Shown: positions 35,247-45,755 of the stretch, in pieces
Layout of the letters: each line of letters begins with the position of its first letter
Position numbering within the stretch: the stretch's first letter is position 1
From: JBJEFI01 sp051873875
Lineage (GTDB): Bacteria > Bacillota > Bacilli > Bacillales > Bacillaceae_G
Assembly: GCA_051873875.1 (NCBI GenBank)
Contig: JBJEFI010000060.1
Coordinates: 55,809-119,808 of the forward strand
Length of the DNA stretch: 64,000 bases
Reading direction: 5' to 3'
Position numbers and translations under genes: made by a program
Notes under the pieces: model-generated
Databases searched by the model: none
Told to the model about the DNA's origin: nothing
The model's input: the letters and a program-made list of their open reading frames with translations, nothing else

Positions 35247-35462
35247 CCTATCTCATCCTCCACAAACGGAATTCATTTTACTATTATATGTATAGGAATA
35301 ACTCTTTTTTTATGAGCTTTTTTACATCATAGGAAAGAAACTTAGCTTACTTCTTACTTAAACATTTACACCATATATATAATAACATTTCTAGCCAACT
35401 TTCATTTTTCCTTTTGACAAATTTTCAACAAATTTATATTTGAAAATGAAAGATCGTTAATA

Positions 35463-35504
35463 AAAGAAAAAATACCACAACAATTACTTTGTGGTATTTT
35501 CCTT
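35463..35504 (-). terminator. Terminator after phoU
   Basis: AATACCACAA-AGTAATTG-TTGTGGTATT then TTTTTC on the minus strand; end of the pst operon. Confidence 0.9.
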
Positions 35505-35510
35505 ATTGGT

Positions 35511-36170
35511 TTATTTATTTAAAACATAGTGTGTCCCTTTGACAAGATAGAAAACATTTTCTGCAATATTTGTGGCATGGTCTGCTACACGTTCAATGTA
35601 GCGAATTAAAAAGGCAAGTTGCGTCATTAATTGTACTTCCTCTTGGTTTTGAGGTACTTTGGCCATAATTTCTTTTACGATAATTCCATAATAATCATCT
35701 ACGTCATCATCTTTATCACAAACTTGTTTTGCCATTTCTAAATTTTCTTCATGAAAGGCTTCAACAGACATTTTCACCATTTCAATCATGATTCCAAACA
35801 TTTTTTCCATCTTTGGCAAAACATCATGTTGAATTGGTTTTCCAATTCGAATTGATGATTTGGCAATGTTAACTGCATAATCCGCCATTCGTTCTAAGTC
35901 ACCTGAAATTTTAATCGCTGTAATAATTTTACGCAAATCAATTGCAACTGGTTGTTCCCTTGTAATTAATCGTATCGCGATGACATTGATTTTTTCCTCA
36001 AGATAGTTTGCTTCTTTATCATCTTCTAATATTTGTAGCGCTAATTCCGCATTTCCTTCTTTTAATGCCTTCATAGATTTCTCTAAGGCCATTACAGTAA
36101 AGTCACCTAACTCTACTAATTTCACATGTAATTCTGCTAATTTCCCTTCAAATTTCGGACGTGCTGTCAT
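35511..36170 (-). CDS. phoU: Phosphate signalling protein PhoU
   Basis: 219 residues in two three-helix repeats. Each repeat has the metal-binding ExxxD pattern (LERMADYAVNIAK; IERVADHATNIAE). PhoU links Pst transporter state to PhoR. B. subtilis lacks phoU at this place, but many Bacillus species have it. ATG at 36170 (GAGGAAAAA); last gene of pstSCAB-phoU. Confidence 0.96.
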   Translation of the reverse strand: MTARPKFEGKLAELHVKLVELGDFTVMALEKSMKALKEGNAELALQILEDDKEANYLEEKINVIAIRLITREQPVAIDLRKIITAIKISGDLERMADYAVNIAKSSIRIGKPIQHDVLPKMEKMFGIMIEMVKMSVEAFHEENLEMAKQVCDKDDDVDDYYGIIVKEIMAKVPQNQEEVQLMTQLAFLIRYIERVADHATNIAENVFYLVKGTHYVLNK

Positions 36171-36191
36171 TTTTTCCTCATCTCCAATCTA

Positions 36192-37013
36192 TTAACCGAA
36201 ACGACCTGTAATATAATCTTGTGTGCGTTTATCCTTTGGTGTTGAAAAAATTAAATCTGTTTTATCGTATTCAATTACTTCACCGTTTAAAAAGAATGCG
36301 GTACGATCTGAAATACGTGCTGCTTGTTGCATATTATGAGTTACGATAATAATACTAAAGTTCTTTTTCAATTCTTCCATTAACTCTTCTACTTTTAATG
36401 TAGAAATTGGGTCTAAAGCAGAAGTCGGCTCATCCATTAAAATAACATCTGGCTCAATCGCTAAACAGCGTGCAATACATAAACGTTGTTGCTGTCCACC
36501 TGATAATCCATATGCATTTTCTTTTAAACGATCTTTTACTTCATCCCAAATAGCCGCACCACGTAACGAACGTTCTACAATTTCATCTAATGTTGCTTTA
36601 TTTTTAATGCCATGAATACGTGGACCATAAGCAATGTTATCATAAATTGATTTTGGAAATGGATTTGGTTTTTGGAAGACCATTCCTACATGTGTTCGTA
36701 ATTCCTCCACACGATAATCTTTTTCATAAATATTTCGACCACGATAAATATTTTCACCATTAATTTTAACACTTGGAATTAATTCAACCATTCGGTTTAA
36801 TGTTTTCAAATAGGTTGATTTTCCGCATCCTGACGGTCCAATAATAGCTGTTACTTCATTTTCATGTATATCAAGGTTAATGTCCTTTAATGCATGATCT
36901 TGTCCATACCATAAATTTAAATTTTGCGTTTTAACGACAAGTTCTTTATTTGTTTTCTTTTTGTCATTTCCTTGCACTTGATTTTCTTGTTTTTTCTCTA
37001 CTGCATTAATCAT
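36192..37013 (-). CDS. pstB: Phosphate ABC transporter ATP-binding protein
   Basis: 273 residues: Walker [11 protein letters not shown]-loop [11 protein letters not shown], signature [13 protein letters not shown], Walker [13 protein letters not shown], His switch THNMQQ. It has a ~25-residue polar N-terminal extension ([19 protein letters not shown]). A single pstB here, unlike the two tandem copies in B. subtilis. GGAAGGGG upstream of ATG at 37013. Confidence 0.97.
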   Translation of the reverse strand: MINAVEKKQENQVQGNDKKKTNKELVVKTQNLNLWYGQDHALKDINLDIHENEVTAIIGPSGCGKSTYLKTLNRMVELIPSVKINGENIYRGRNIYEKDYRVEELRTHVGMVFQKPNPFPKSIYDNIAYGPRIHGIKNKATLDEIVERSLRGAAIWDEVKDRLKENAYGLSGGQQQRLCIARCLAIEPDVILMDEPTSALDPISTLKVEELMEELKKNFSIIIVTHNMQQAARISDRTAFFLNGEVIEYDKTDLIFSTPKDKRTQDYITGRFG

Positions 37014-37038
37014 GAGTAATAACCCCTTCCAATCATCC

Positions 37039-37917
37039 TTAGTATCGCTTGTTAAATTTATTACGGATAAGAACTGCTACTGAATTCATTAACAATAAAA
37101 TAATTAATAAAACAATGATCCCTGATGCTGCAATCTCTTGGAACGCTTCTTGCGGACGCGTCGTCCAGTTATAAATTTGAATTGGTAAAACGGTAAACGT
37201 ATCTAAGATTCCTTTTGGCAAGTAGTTAACAAAGGATAATGCACCAATAATTAACAATGGAGCTGTTTCTCCAATTGCACGAGATAATCCTAAAATACTA
37301 CCTGTCAAAATACCCGGTAATGAATATGGTAAAACAACTTTGTAAATTGTTTGCCATTTTGTTGCGCCCATACCATATGACGCTTCTTTTAATTGTTTTG
37401 GCACAGAGCGAAGGGCTTCTTGTCCAGCCACAACAATAACTGGTAAAACTAATAAACTCATTGTTAGTGCCCCTGTTAAGATACTACGTCCTAAACCTAA
37501 TCCATTTACAAAAAATGTTAAACCTAACAGACCGAAAATAATCGATGGTACACCAGCTAAATTTTGAATATTAACTTGAATGAAGCGTGTTAATGCATTT
37601 TGCCTTGCATATTCTTCAAGATAAACAGCTGTCCCAATCCCTAAAATCAAAGAAATCGGTGTCGTTACAACCATCAACCAAATAGTTCCAACTAACGCTG
37701 CTTTAATACCTGCATTGGCTGGTCGACGAGATGCATAATTGGTGAAAAAGTCTAAACTTAATCCGCTAAATCCTTGAGTAAATATCCGATATAATAAAAC
37801 GGCTAATATAACCAATGAAATTAAAGTTGCACCAATAAAGATAGCTCGAAATATTTTATTTGTTCTAAGACGAGTATTCATTCGTTTTAAAACAGCATTT
37901 TGTTCTAATACTTTCAT
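37039..37917 (-). CDS. pstA: Phosphate ABC transporter permease PstA
   Basis: 292 residues, six membrane helices; the EAA loop is [21 protein letters not shown] (about 180-200). Pairs with PstC to form the membrane channel. ATG at 37917 follows the pstC stop by a few bases, with GAGGAG inside the end of pstC. Confidence 0.96.
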   Translation of the reverse strand: MKVLEQNAVLKRMNTRLRTNKIFRAIFIGATLISLVILAVLLYRIFTQGFSGLSLDFFTNYASRRPANAGIKAALVGTIWLMVVTTPISLILGIGTAVYLEEYARQNALTRFIQVNIQNLAGVPSIIFGLLGLTFFVNGLGLGRSILTGALTMSLLVLPVIVVAGQEALRSVPKQLKEASYGMGATKWQTIYKVVLPYSLPGILTGSILGLSRAIGETAPLLIIGALSFVNYLPKGILDTFTVLPIQIYNWTTRPQEAFQEIAASGIIVLLIILLLMNSVAVLIRNKFNKRY

Positions 37918-37922
37918 GGCTC

Positions 37923-38873
37923 TTAATACTCCTCTCTAAACTTACGCGAAATATATTGCGCTAGCATGTTCATAAGTAACGTAAAGACAAATAACGTCAT
38001 TCCTACTGCATAAATACTATAATAAATAGTTGAACCGTAGCCTACGTCTCCTAAACTTACTTGAACAATATAAGACGTCATTGTTTGAAGAGATTGAGTT
38101 ACGTCTAGAGAAAGGTTCGGTGTTGTCCCTGCTGCAATGTTAACAATCATTGTTTCTCCAATTGCACGAGAAATTGCTAACACAAAGGACGCAACAATCC
38201 CTGAAAGAGCTGCTGGAAGAACGACTTTTATTGCCACTTCAAATCGTGTACTTCCCATTCCTAATGCTGCTTCTCGCATACTATTTGGAACAGCGCTCAT
38301 CGCATCCTCAGAAAGAGAGGCAATCATTGGAATAATCATTATCCCCACAACAATCCCTGCACTAAGTGCATTAAATGTTTGAATACTTGGTATTAGCTTT
38401 TGTAATAATGGTGTTACAAATGTTAACGCAAAAAATCCATATACAATTGTTGGGATACCCGCTAATACCTCTAAAATCGGTTTAACAATACGTCTTGTAC
38501 GTTCTGACGCATACTCACTCAAAAAGATAGCAGTTGTTAAGCCAAGTGGAATGGCAACTACCATTGCAATAAGTGCAATCACTAATGTTCCTGTAATAAG
38601 TGGTAATACACCATACGACGGATCACTTGAGAAAAATGGTGCCCATTCTCTACTTGTAAAAAATTCAACAATGGATACTTCTTTAAAGAAAATAATGGTT
38701 TCTTTCAGTAATGTAAAAACAATACCGACTGTTGTAATAATAGAAATAGAAGCAATTATAAACAAAAGAACCGGTACAGCTTTTTCAACAAAATTGCCAA
38801 TGCCTTTTTTCTTTTTATTATTAGCAATTTGTTGCCTTACTGAAAGACTACTTGTTTTTTTGTTTTCAGCCAT
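37923..38873 (-). CDS. pstC: Phosphate ABC transporter permease PstC
   Basis: 316 residues from the ATG at 38873 (GGGGG 8 bases upstream); the longer frame to 38918 would begin inside the upstream hairpin. Six membrane helices with EAA loop REAALGMGSTRFEVAIKVVLP. A transcription hairpin lies between it and pstS. Confidence 0.96.
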   Translation of the reverse strand: MAENKKTSSLSVRQQIANNKKKKGIGNFVEKAVPVLLFIIASISIITTVGIVFTLLKETIIFFKEVSIVEFFTSREWAPFFSSDPSYGVLPLITGTLVIALIAMVVAIPLGLTTAIFLSEYASERTRRIVKPILEVLAGIPTIVYGFFALTFVTPLLQKLIPSIQTFNALSAGIVVGIMIIPMIASLSEDAMSAVPNSMREAALGMGSTRFEVAIKVVLPAALSGIVASFVLAISRAIGETMIVNIAAGTTPNLSLDVTQSLQTMTSYIVQVSLGDVGYGSTIYYSIYAVGMTLFVFTLLMNMLAQYISRKFREEY

Positions 38874-38889
38874 ATTGAAAACCCCCTTT

Positions 38890-38934
38890 TCCAAAAAGGA
38901 GATTAGATGAATGAACACCTAATCTCTTTTTTCT
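38890..38934 (-). terminator. Intercistronic terminator/attenuator between pstS and pstC
   Basis: AGAGATTAG-N12-CTAATCTC followed by CTTTTT on the minus strand. It is likely leaky and would give more pstS mRNA than permease mRNA. Confidence 0.75.
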
Positions 38935-38945
38935 TTTCATCCAAA

Positions 38946-39881
38946 TTATTTTTTCAATGCATCTAATTGTGAGATAGCATCATCGTATTTTTCTTGTGGT
39001 AACGCAATATACCCAACTTCTTCAGCTAATGCACCGCCATGTGTAAAGGCATATTTTAAGTATTCATACACTTGCTCTTTATTTTTTACTGAAGCGTTAT
39101 TTACATATAAGAGTAAAGAACGTGATAATGGTGCATAAGAACCGTCTTTAATTGTTTCATTTGTCATTTCGATTCCATTAATTGTAGCCGCATTAACTTT
39201 ACTTTCATTTTCAAAGTAGTATGCTGCACCTACAAATGCGATACCATTTTTATCACCAGCCACGCTATTTACAATAATGTTATAGTCTTCCGATAATGTT
39301 GCCTTTTTCGCTAATGGCTCTCCATCTAAAATAACTTCATCAAAATAGTCATATGTGCCATGGTTTGTTGTTGGCGCATAAAATTTGATTTCTTTTTTTG
39401 GCCATGCTGGGTTAATATCAGACCATTTTTTTGTTTTGCCATTTTCAGTCCACATTTTTTTTAAATCTTCTGTTGTTAAGTCTTTAACCCAATCATTTTC
39501 TTTATTTACAATAATAGCTAATCCATCATAAGCGATTGGAAGTTCTATATAGTCAATTTTGTTATCTACTGTCATTTGTTTTTCTTCATCTTTAATCGGG
39601 CGAGAAGCATTACTAATATCAATGTCACCAGTTACAAACTTTTTAAAGCCGCCACCTGTACCAGATTGTGCAACAGGAGCTTTTACATCGCTGTATTCTT
39701 TTGAGAATTCTTCAGATACTGCTTCCATAATTGGGAAAACTGTAGATGATCCATCAATTTTTACTTCACCAGTTAATGCTTTAGCATCTCCTTCTTTTGG
39801 TTCATCATTTCCACAAGCCGCTGAGAAAATTAATGAGAATCCTGTTAATGTAGCTAATAATACTTTACTACCCTTTTTCAT
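38946..39881 (-). CDS. pstS: Phosphate-binding lipoprotein PstS
   Basis: Captures phosphate outside the membrane for PstCAB. 311 residues with lipobox SAAC at about residue 22 (lipid-anchored Cys followed by GND). Phosphate-contact loops: [10 protein letters not shown] and [12 protein letters not shown], plus [11 protein letters not shown] at 39881 has GGAGGAAG upstream; the 20 residues before it in frame are not a signal sequence. First gene of the operon, behind a Pho box. Confidence 0.97.
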   Translation of the reverse strand: MKKGSKVLLATLTGFSLIFSAACGNDEPKEGDAKALTGEVKIDGSSTVFPIMEAVSEEFSKEYSDVKAPVAQSGTGGGFKKFVTGDIDISNASRPIKDEEKQMTVDNKIDYIELPIAYDGLAIIVNKENDWVKDLTTEDLKKMWTENGKTKKWSDINPAWPKKEIKFYAPTTNHGTYDYFDEVILDGEPLAKKATLSEDYNIIVNSVAGDKNGIAFVGAAYYFENESKVNAATINGIEMTNETIKDGSYAPLSRSLLLYVNNASVKNKEQVYEYLKYAFTHGGALAEEVGYIALPQEKYDDAISQLDALKK

Positions 39882-39942
39882 GTTTACACTTCCTCCTGAA
39901 TTTGTGCTTCCTATTTTTTCATTTTCTCTGAACAATTTCATC

Positions 39943-39993
39943 TTAATACACGACTATTAATGTGGTTTTAATGAATTGTAAATGTTTTGTAAA
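39943..39993 (-). promoter_or_regulatory. PhoP box and -10 element of the pst operon
   Basis: On the minus strand four hexamers TTTACA, TTTACA, TTAAAA, TTAATA are each separated by exactly 5 bases (39993 to 39955), the pattern recognised by PhoP in Bacillus. TATTAA (39948-39943) follows as a -10 box. No -35 is seen, as usual for PhoP-activated promoters. The 39994-40130 gap otherwise shows nothing. Confidence 0.85.
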
Positions 39994-40130
39994 TTTGCAC
40001 TTTATTATTCCTAACCATTCTACTTTTTAGCCTCTAGCCTCATCTCATTCCAACAAAACGAAAAGATAGAAGACAATAATTATAAAAGAATACTTCTCTA
40101 AAAAGCATTTCCTGAAAAAGTTAATCATAA

Positions 40131-40167
40131 ACAAAAAACACCACAGTGCTTTGACTGCGGTGTTTAC
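40131..40167 (-). terminator. Terminator after pbpA
   Basis: AAACACCGCAGTC-AAAG-CACTGTGGTGTTTTTTG on the minus strand. Confidence 0.88.
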
Positions 40168-40186
40168 AAACTAAACTATTACTTTT

Positions 40187-42247
40187 TTATTCTTTTTTAT
40201 CTGTCACTTGACTTCTTTCTTTTTGTAAATCAAAATACGCGTCCATTGCACGACGACCAATGATTTTATTAATAACATCTTTATCATTACGCGTATGTGG
40301 AACAACAACAGAAAATGCAATTTCAGGATTATCCATCGGAGCGTAACCAATAGCTGTTACATTATAAACAGATTGTCCTTCATAAAAAGCCTCTGCTGTA
40401 CCCGATTTACCCGCTGGGTTATGAGAAGAATCGTTGAATTGAGCATATAATGTACCATTCGGAACTTGTGTTACACGTCTAAATCCTTCTTGTACTCGCT
40501 TAATATATTCATCTTTCATATCAACACGATTTAATACTTCTGGATGAGTAATTTCCACTGTTTTTCCTGCTTCGTCTTCTCCATAAACCGGTTCACGAAC
40601 TTCTTTTAAAATTTGTGCTTTCATTCGATAACCATCGTTAGCAATCGTAGACACATATTGTGCTAATTGAAGTGCTGTATAGGAATCATACTGACCAATG
40701 GCATAGTCTAGTAATAAATATGGTGCTGTATCTGTCCCTATATATCCGACTGACTCATTTGGCAAGTCAATACCTGTTGAAACACCTAATCCAAATTGAT
40801 TAAAGTAATAACGCATCGTATCAAATGCTTTTTCATTAATCGGTAGCGTCATACCATATTTATAATTCGTGCCTAAAATTCTCAATGCGATATCAAACAT
40901 ATATACGTTAGAAGAACGTTGTAATGCTGTTAAATCATCAATTACTCCAAGATCTTTCCATGACTTTTTCGGTTTGGAACCCTTAAATTGCATCGGTGCA
41001 TCTAACGTTATTTTCCCTGGTTGAATAACACCCGTTTCAAATCCTGTTAAAATGGTCGCACCTTTTACAACGGAACCCATCGGATAAGCTGTTGTCATTG
41101 CACCAATTGAAAAGTCTACAAATTCATATTTGCCAGTTTTCTTATTTTTTTGTATTTGTTTTCCATTCATCGATAATACTTCACCAGTTTTTGGGTTTAA
41201 CATTACGACAAACGCTCGATCTACCAAGTCATTCCCTACTCTTGACTTTGCAGCTAACAATTCTTCTTCTATAATTTTATCTACTTGCGATTGCAACTCC
41301 ATATCAATCGTTAAGACAACATCTTGTCCAGCACGTCCTTCGGAAACAACTTCTGTTCCAATAATGTTACCTTCTTCATCTGTAATATTTTTTACTTTTT
41401 CTTTTTTTCCATTTAAAATATCTTCATACTTTGCTTCAATATAACTTTTTCCAACTCGATCATTTCGAGAATAGTCTCTTGCATCATAATACGGCAACTT
41501 ATCCTTTGGCAATCCCTCATCCGAAGAAGTAATACCACCTAAGGCCGCACGGAAAGATTCACCAAAGGGATACTTTCGCTTCCAGTCTGTTGTAATATCT
41601 ACCCCTGGTAAAGATTGAAGGTTCTCACTAACAATTGCATATTCTTTATCTGTTAGTCCTTCACTCTTTATAATTTGGGGTGTTCCTTTATAGCCACTAT
41701 CCATTTCACGCTTAATTGCTAGTACTTCTAACTCTTCTGGTGTAATGGTAGCCAAATCTTCCTCTGTAATTCGAGAAAGCTTCAAATCATAGATAGCATC
41801 ATCGGGCGATTCTTCTTTCTGTAATTTCGCCATTTCTTCTTTTGTCACTTTCGCATCAGCTGCTTTTTTATTTTTTAAGATCCAATAATCTTTTTTATCA
41901 CGCTCTGTTACCTTATCTGTTTTTTTATCAATTATTTTTGACAATTTATATGCAATCTCAAATCTTTCTTCATTACTTACACCATCTAATCGCGTATATG
42001 TAATAGCATTTATTGGTTCATTATCTACAACGACTTTCTGATTTCGATCTAATATTTTCCCACGTGGTACAGATGCATTTACCGTAACATTTTCTTGCTG
42101 CTCTACCTCTCGCTTATATGTTTCACCTTTTACAATTTGTATAACGCCTAAACGAATAATTAAAATTGAAAAACAAAGAAACACAAGAAAAAACAATACA
42201 TTCAATCGAAACGGCAGATGGTTTTTATTCTTTCTTTTTTTAGCCAT
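40187..42247 (-). CDS. pbpA: Class B penicillin-binding protein (PbpA/PBP2 type)
   Basis: Transpeptidase of peptidoglycan synthesis, linked in B. subtilis to rod shape. 686 residues: N-terminal membrane anchor (about 15-35), dimerisation domain with VPRGKILDRN, and a transpeptidase domain with active-site SVVK (in YPMGSVVKG), SSN (RSSNVY) and KSGTAE. Position between pst and yqgE-sodA agrees with B. subtilis pbpA. ATG at 42247. Confidence 0.94.
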   Translation of the reverse strand: MAKKRKNKNHLPFRLNVLFFLVFLCFSILIIRLGVIQIVKGETYKREVEQQENVTVNASVPRGKILDRNQKVVVDNEPINAITYTRLDGVSNEERFEIAYKLSKIIDKKTDKVTERDKKDYWILKNKKAADAKVTKEEMAKLQKEESPDDAIYDLKLSRITEEDLATITPEELEVLAIKREMDSGYKGTPQIIKSEGLTDKEYAIVSENLQSLPGVDITTDWKRKYPFGESFRAALGGITSSDEGLPKDKLPYYDARDYSRNDRVGKSYIEAKYEDILNGKKEKVKNITDEEGNIIGTEVVSEGRAGQDVVLTIDMELQSQVDKIIEEELLAAKSRVGNDLVDRAFVVMLNPKTGEVLSMNGKQIQKNKKTGKYEFVDFSIGAMTTAYPMGSVVKGATILTGFETGVIQPGKITLDAPMQFKGSKPKKSWKDLGVIDDLTALQRSSNVYMFDIALRILGTNYKYGMTLPINEKAFDTMRYYFNQFGLGVSTGIDLPNESVGYIGTDTAPYLLLDYAIGQYDSYTALQLAQYVSTIANDGYRMKAQILKEVREPVYGEDEAGKTVEITHPEVLNRVDMKDEYIKRVQEGFRRVTQVPNGTLYAQFNDSSHNPAGKSGTAEAFYEGQSVYNVTAIGYAPMDNPEIAFSVVVPHTRNDKDVINKIIGRRAMDAYFDLQKERSQVTDKKE

Positions 42248-42320
42248 GACAACCCCCTGCTTTTATTTTTTATACTCCTTCTATTCTAAAGAAAAAGTTG
42301 TCGATTTTCTACCGTTTTTT

Positions 42321-43601
42321 TTATCCATTTCTATCTCTTGTCTTTATTATGTTTTGAACAACTTCTAATTTCCCTTTTCGATTATCATTTCCTTCACTAT
42401 GAATATCTTTTACAAAGAAATAAATCCATACATGCCCTGTTCCTAATACAAGTAATAAAATAGGCATACTTTCTTTTGGATTAAAAAAAGAAAGGGCAAA
42501 TAAAAAAGCTAAAATACTAACAATTCGGCCAAGGTTTAAAAATATTTCACGAACAATAATATATTCAATTCGAAATTCCCTAGCCTTGTACCCTTTCCCA
42601 ATTACATCATATGTCATAGATGTATAAGGTACAAGAAGCAATGGATAGGCCATAGAAATAACAGCTGCATAAAGCATTAACTTTATATATGTAACATGAT
42701 AAACAACTAAAAGAACAGATGCAAATAATAAAAACCCACCAATCAAAATACCTTTTTTCCGATCTTTCTCTTTCAGAAAATGGGTAACTAAGTAATAACC
42801 AACAAAGGAAACACCTGAGCTAACTAATCCAAATTTTCCTAAAGCAAGTTCACTATCAGTTACAATATACACATACATGGAAATCACAAAGAAAAAGACC
42901 CCTTCTCTTAACCCTTGTACAACATGTGCGTTACATATATTTCGCCAAGCACGATTCCGCTTGCGTTCCCTCCATATTTCCTTTAAGCCAAAATACCCCT
43001 CGTTTTCTCGGCGAGATAGAAAAAAACTAAATACAATCCCTAAAATAAATAATAAGAGAGAAATTGCAAAAATAATGGTATATCCTAGCTCCCCTATACT
43101 CCTAGAAATAATAAAACCAGCAACAATTGGTCCAATCATCCCTGAAAATGAAGACAACAAACCTAAAAAGCCATTAAAAATATCCCTAGTATGTGGTTCT
43201 GTAATTTCAAATGTCAATACATTGAACGCCAGCCAATAAAAACCATACCCCATTCCTAAACATGCTCCCAACAAAAATAAAAAATTAGATGCACGCGTAT
43301 TTATAACTAAAACAGAAATAAAAAAAAGTGCTAAAAAAATAACACCTACTCGCAAAACCCAAGAACGATCTATTTTTTTTGCTAACTTCCCAGCAACAAT
43401 AAAAGCAAGTGGTTGGACAACAACAATTATCAAATTATATACACCAATCGCTAAAAAACTATTTGTCTGCTTCCATAAATACACATTTACAAAGGAGTTA
43501 GATAATGCGATTCCTAAAGAGTACATAAAACCAATTAGTAACAAAAATACTAAATCCTTATTTAACTTTCCATCCTCATAAAACTTGTGAAACTGAAACA
43601 C
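42321..43601 (-). CDS. yqgE: Major facilitator superfamily transporter YqgE
   Basis: 426 residues, 12 predicted membrane helices. Resembles YqgE by sequence and place between pbpA and sodA. Substrate unknown. I start it at the GTG at 43601, 6 bases after GAGGTG; another GTG three codons upstream is part of the ribosome site. Confidence 0.85.
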   Translation of the reverse strand: MFQFHKFYEDGKLNKDLVFLLLIGFMYSLGIALSNSFVNVYLWKQTNSFLAIGVYNLIIVVVQPLAFIVAGKLAKKIDRSWVLRVGVIFLALFFISVLVINTRASNFLFLLGACLGMGYGFYWLAFNVLTFEITEPHTRDIFNGFLGLLSSFSGMIGPIVAGFIISRSIGELGYTIIFAISLLLFILGIVFSFFLSRRENEGYFGLKEIWRERKRNRAWRNICNAHVVQGLREGVFFFVISMYVYIVTDSELALGKFGLVSSGVSFVGYYLVTHFLKEKDRKKGILIGGFLLFASVLLVVYHVTYIKLMLYAAVISMAYPLLLVPYTSMTYDVIGKGYKAREFRIEYIIVREIFLNLGRIVSILAFLFALSFFNPKESMPILLLVLGTGHVWIYFFVKDIHSEGNDNRKGKLEVVQNIIKTRDRNG

Positions 43602-43730
43602 AATACGCACCTCTTTTCTTCCTGCTTATTGTGTCTCACCATTCAAATTTCTATGTAATTTCTTCTTTCTTCTAGTGAAATCAAATGTAAAAAATTAACA
43701 TTAAAAATTTTTTATCCTAACGGAGAAAAA

Positions 43731-43763
43731 ATAAAAAAGGCTACCTCAATTGAGGTAGCCTTC
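43731..43763 (-). terminator. Terminator after sodA
   Basis: GGCTACCTCAATTGAGGTAGCC, perfect 11-bp stem, then TTTTTTATTTTTTC on the minus strand. Confidence 0.92.
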
Positions 43764-43774
43764 TATCATGAATC

Positions 43775-44386
43775 TTATTTTGCAGCTTGATATAATTTTT
43801 CTGCTTCATTCCAATTTACAATATTCCAAAACGCAGCGATATAATCTGGGCGTTTGTTTTGATAGTGTAAATAGTAAGCATGTTCCCACACATCTAAACC
43901 TAATACTGGTTTTTTCCCTTCCATTAATGGAGAGTCTTGGTTTGGTGTGCTCATAACAACTAATTTTCCGTTATCTACAGCTAACCACGCCCAGCCTGAA
44001 CCGAAACGAGTGACAGCAGCTTTTGTAAATTCTTCTTTAAATGCATCAAAGCTACCAAATGTTTCATCAATTGCCGCAGCTAGTTCACCAACTGGTGCAC
44101 CGCCACCATTTGGTGATAATAATGTCCAGAATAAAGAATGGTTTGCATGACCGCCACCATTGTTACGTACAGCAGTACGAATGTTTTCAGGTAAAGCATC
44201 TAAGTTTGCAATGATTTCTTCTACTGATTTAGAAAATAATGCTTCTTGCGATTCTAGTGCTGCATTTAAATTCGTTACATATGTATTATGATGTCGTGTG
44301 TGATGAATTTCCATTGTTTCTTTATCAAAATGTGGTTCTAATGCATCATATGCATATGGTAATTGTGGTAATTCAAATTTTGCCAT
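43775..44386 (-). CDS. sodA: Manganese superoxide dismutase
   Basis: 203 residues. Metal ligands: His in [18 protein letters not shown], His in [10 protein letters not shown], and Asp/His in [21 protein letters not shown] and the Mn-type residues around it fit the cambialistic/Mn group. ATG at 44386 with GGAGGTAG. Monocistronic. Confidence 0.97.
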   Translation of the reverse strand: MAKFELPQLPYAYDALEPHFDKETMEIHHTRHHNTYVTNLNAALESQEALFSKSVEEIIANLDALPENIRTAVRNNGGGHANHSLFWTLLSPNGGGAPVGELAAAIDETFGSFDAFKEEFTKAAVTRFGSGWAWLAVDNGKLVVMSTPNQDSPLMEGKKPVLGLDVWEHAYYLHYQNKRPDYIAAFWNIVNWNEAEKLYQAAK

Positions 44387-44428
44387 CTTATTCTACCTCC
44401 AACAAAATGATTTTTTCTGTACAAAATC

Positions 44429-44458
44429 ATTTTAACGTAAAACAGGAAGTTTTTTCAA
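44429..44458 (-). promoter_or_regulatory. sodA promoter
   Basis: Minus strand TTGAAA, 18 bases, TAAAAT, about 40 bases before the sodA start. Confidence 0.55.
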
Positions 44459-44488
44459 ATAATATGCCTTAAGATTCGTCTAAAAGCT

Positions 44489-45739
44489 TTAACGTTCTAG
44501 TAATCCTTGGGCAATATACTCCCCTTTGGCAACGCCTTTTGGGCAAGCAAACATCGCACTACCGATGTGCTTTATATATTCATTTAATGCATCACCTTGC
44601 GCTAATTTTTTTAACATCGGAATAAATTGTTTTTGTGGATTTTTTTGGAATGAAATAAACATTAATCCAGAGTTCATATGTCCCGTTGTTGGATCTAATC
44701 CATCCGTATATGAATAGGCACGACGATAAATTTGTTCTCCTGATTCTTTCGATAATTTCACATGAGAATTAATTGGCTGCTGGGACATATCAACAGTATC
44801 ATGTTCATTTGCTTTTCCATAAGGTGCTCCACTCATCTTTTTTCGACCAAATGTATCTTCTTGAGCTTTTAAAGAAGAGCGATCCCAGACTTCAAGCATC
44901 ATTTGAATTTTGCGGCATGCCATATAAGTTCCACCTTGCATCCAATTTGGTTCTCCCTCATTGGCCCATACAATATTATTTATATCGTCTTTATTTTTAG
45001 GTGCTGGATTTGCTGTTCCATCCTTAAAACCAAATAAATTTCTTGGTGTCTTCCCTTCTTTTACATGTAAAAAGCCTGCTTGTATCCATTGAATATCTGC
45101 TACACTAGACGCCGCTCTCATTAAATTTCTAATCGCATGAAAAGCCACCTGCTGATCATTGGCACAAACTTGGATACAAATGTCCCCTCCAACAAATTGT
45201 TTTTGTAGAACTTCTCCATTCATCTTAGGAATATCCTGTAAATAAATAGGTTTTTTCGAAGCTAGACCAAAGCGATCTTTTCCGTCTTTTACAAAGAAGG
45301 TGGCGCCTAAACCAAATGTAATCGTTAAATAAGAAGCCGATAAATCCTCTGATTCCCCTGTATCAGCAGGAGGAAGAAAATCATTAGCTCCCTCCACTGT
45401 TTTTACATTCCCTTGACTTAAGGCAGCACTTAACATTGTCCAATCTTTAAATAATTGAATCACTTCATTTTTATCATTTGTTAATAAATTAAAAGCTGCA
45501 ATATACGCATTCGTTTGTTGTTCCGTTACAATTCCAGCTTGGTGCTTCCCATAAAAAGATATACTCTCTTTTGCACTATTTTTTTGATCTGCTTTTACAT
45601 CATTTGAAAATCCATCTGTTATTCCTGTAACAAACCCTACACCACTTGCAGCTATTGCAACACCAACGCCTGTCATTGCAGACAATTTAATCATTTCACG
45701 TCTTGAATATTTTTTAGTAGATTCTTTCTCTAAAGACAT
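44489..45739 (-). CDS. efeB: Dye-decolorizing heme peroxidase EfeB
   Basis: 416 residues. Twin-arginine signal SRREMIKLSAMTGVGVAIAASG, so it is exported folded. The DyP signature is FGFKDGTANP. In EfeUOB the peroxidase oxidises ferrous iron for the permease. Ends with AKGEYIAQGLLER. ATG at 45739 has AAGGAG upstream, 16 bases after efeO. Confidence 0.95.
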   Translation of the reverse strand: MSLEKESTKKYSRREMIKLSAMTGVGVAIAASGVGFVTGITDGFSNDVKADQKNSAKESISFYGKHQAGIVTEQQTNAYIAAFNLLTNDKNEVIQLFKDWTMLSAALSQGNVKTVEGANDFLPPADTGESEDLSASYLTITFGLGATFFVKDGKDRFGLASKKPIYLQDIPKMNGEVLQKQFVGGDICIQVCANDQQVAFHAIRNLMRAASSVADIQWIQAGFLHVKEGKTPRNLFGFKDGTANPAPKNKDDINNIVWANEGEPNWMQGGTYMACRKIQMMLEVWDRSSLKAQEDTFGRKKMSGAPYGKANEHDTVDMSQQPINSHVKLSKESGEQIYRRAYSYTDGLDPTTGHMNSGLMFISFQKNPQKQFIPMLKKLAQGDALNEYIKHIGSAMFACPKGVAKGEYIAQGLLER

Positions 45740-45755
45740 GGCACTCCGCTCCTTA

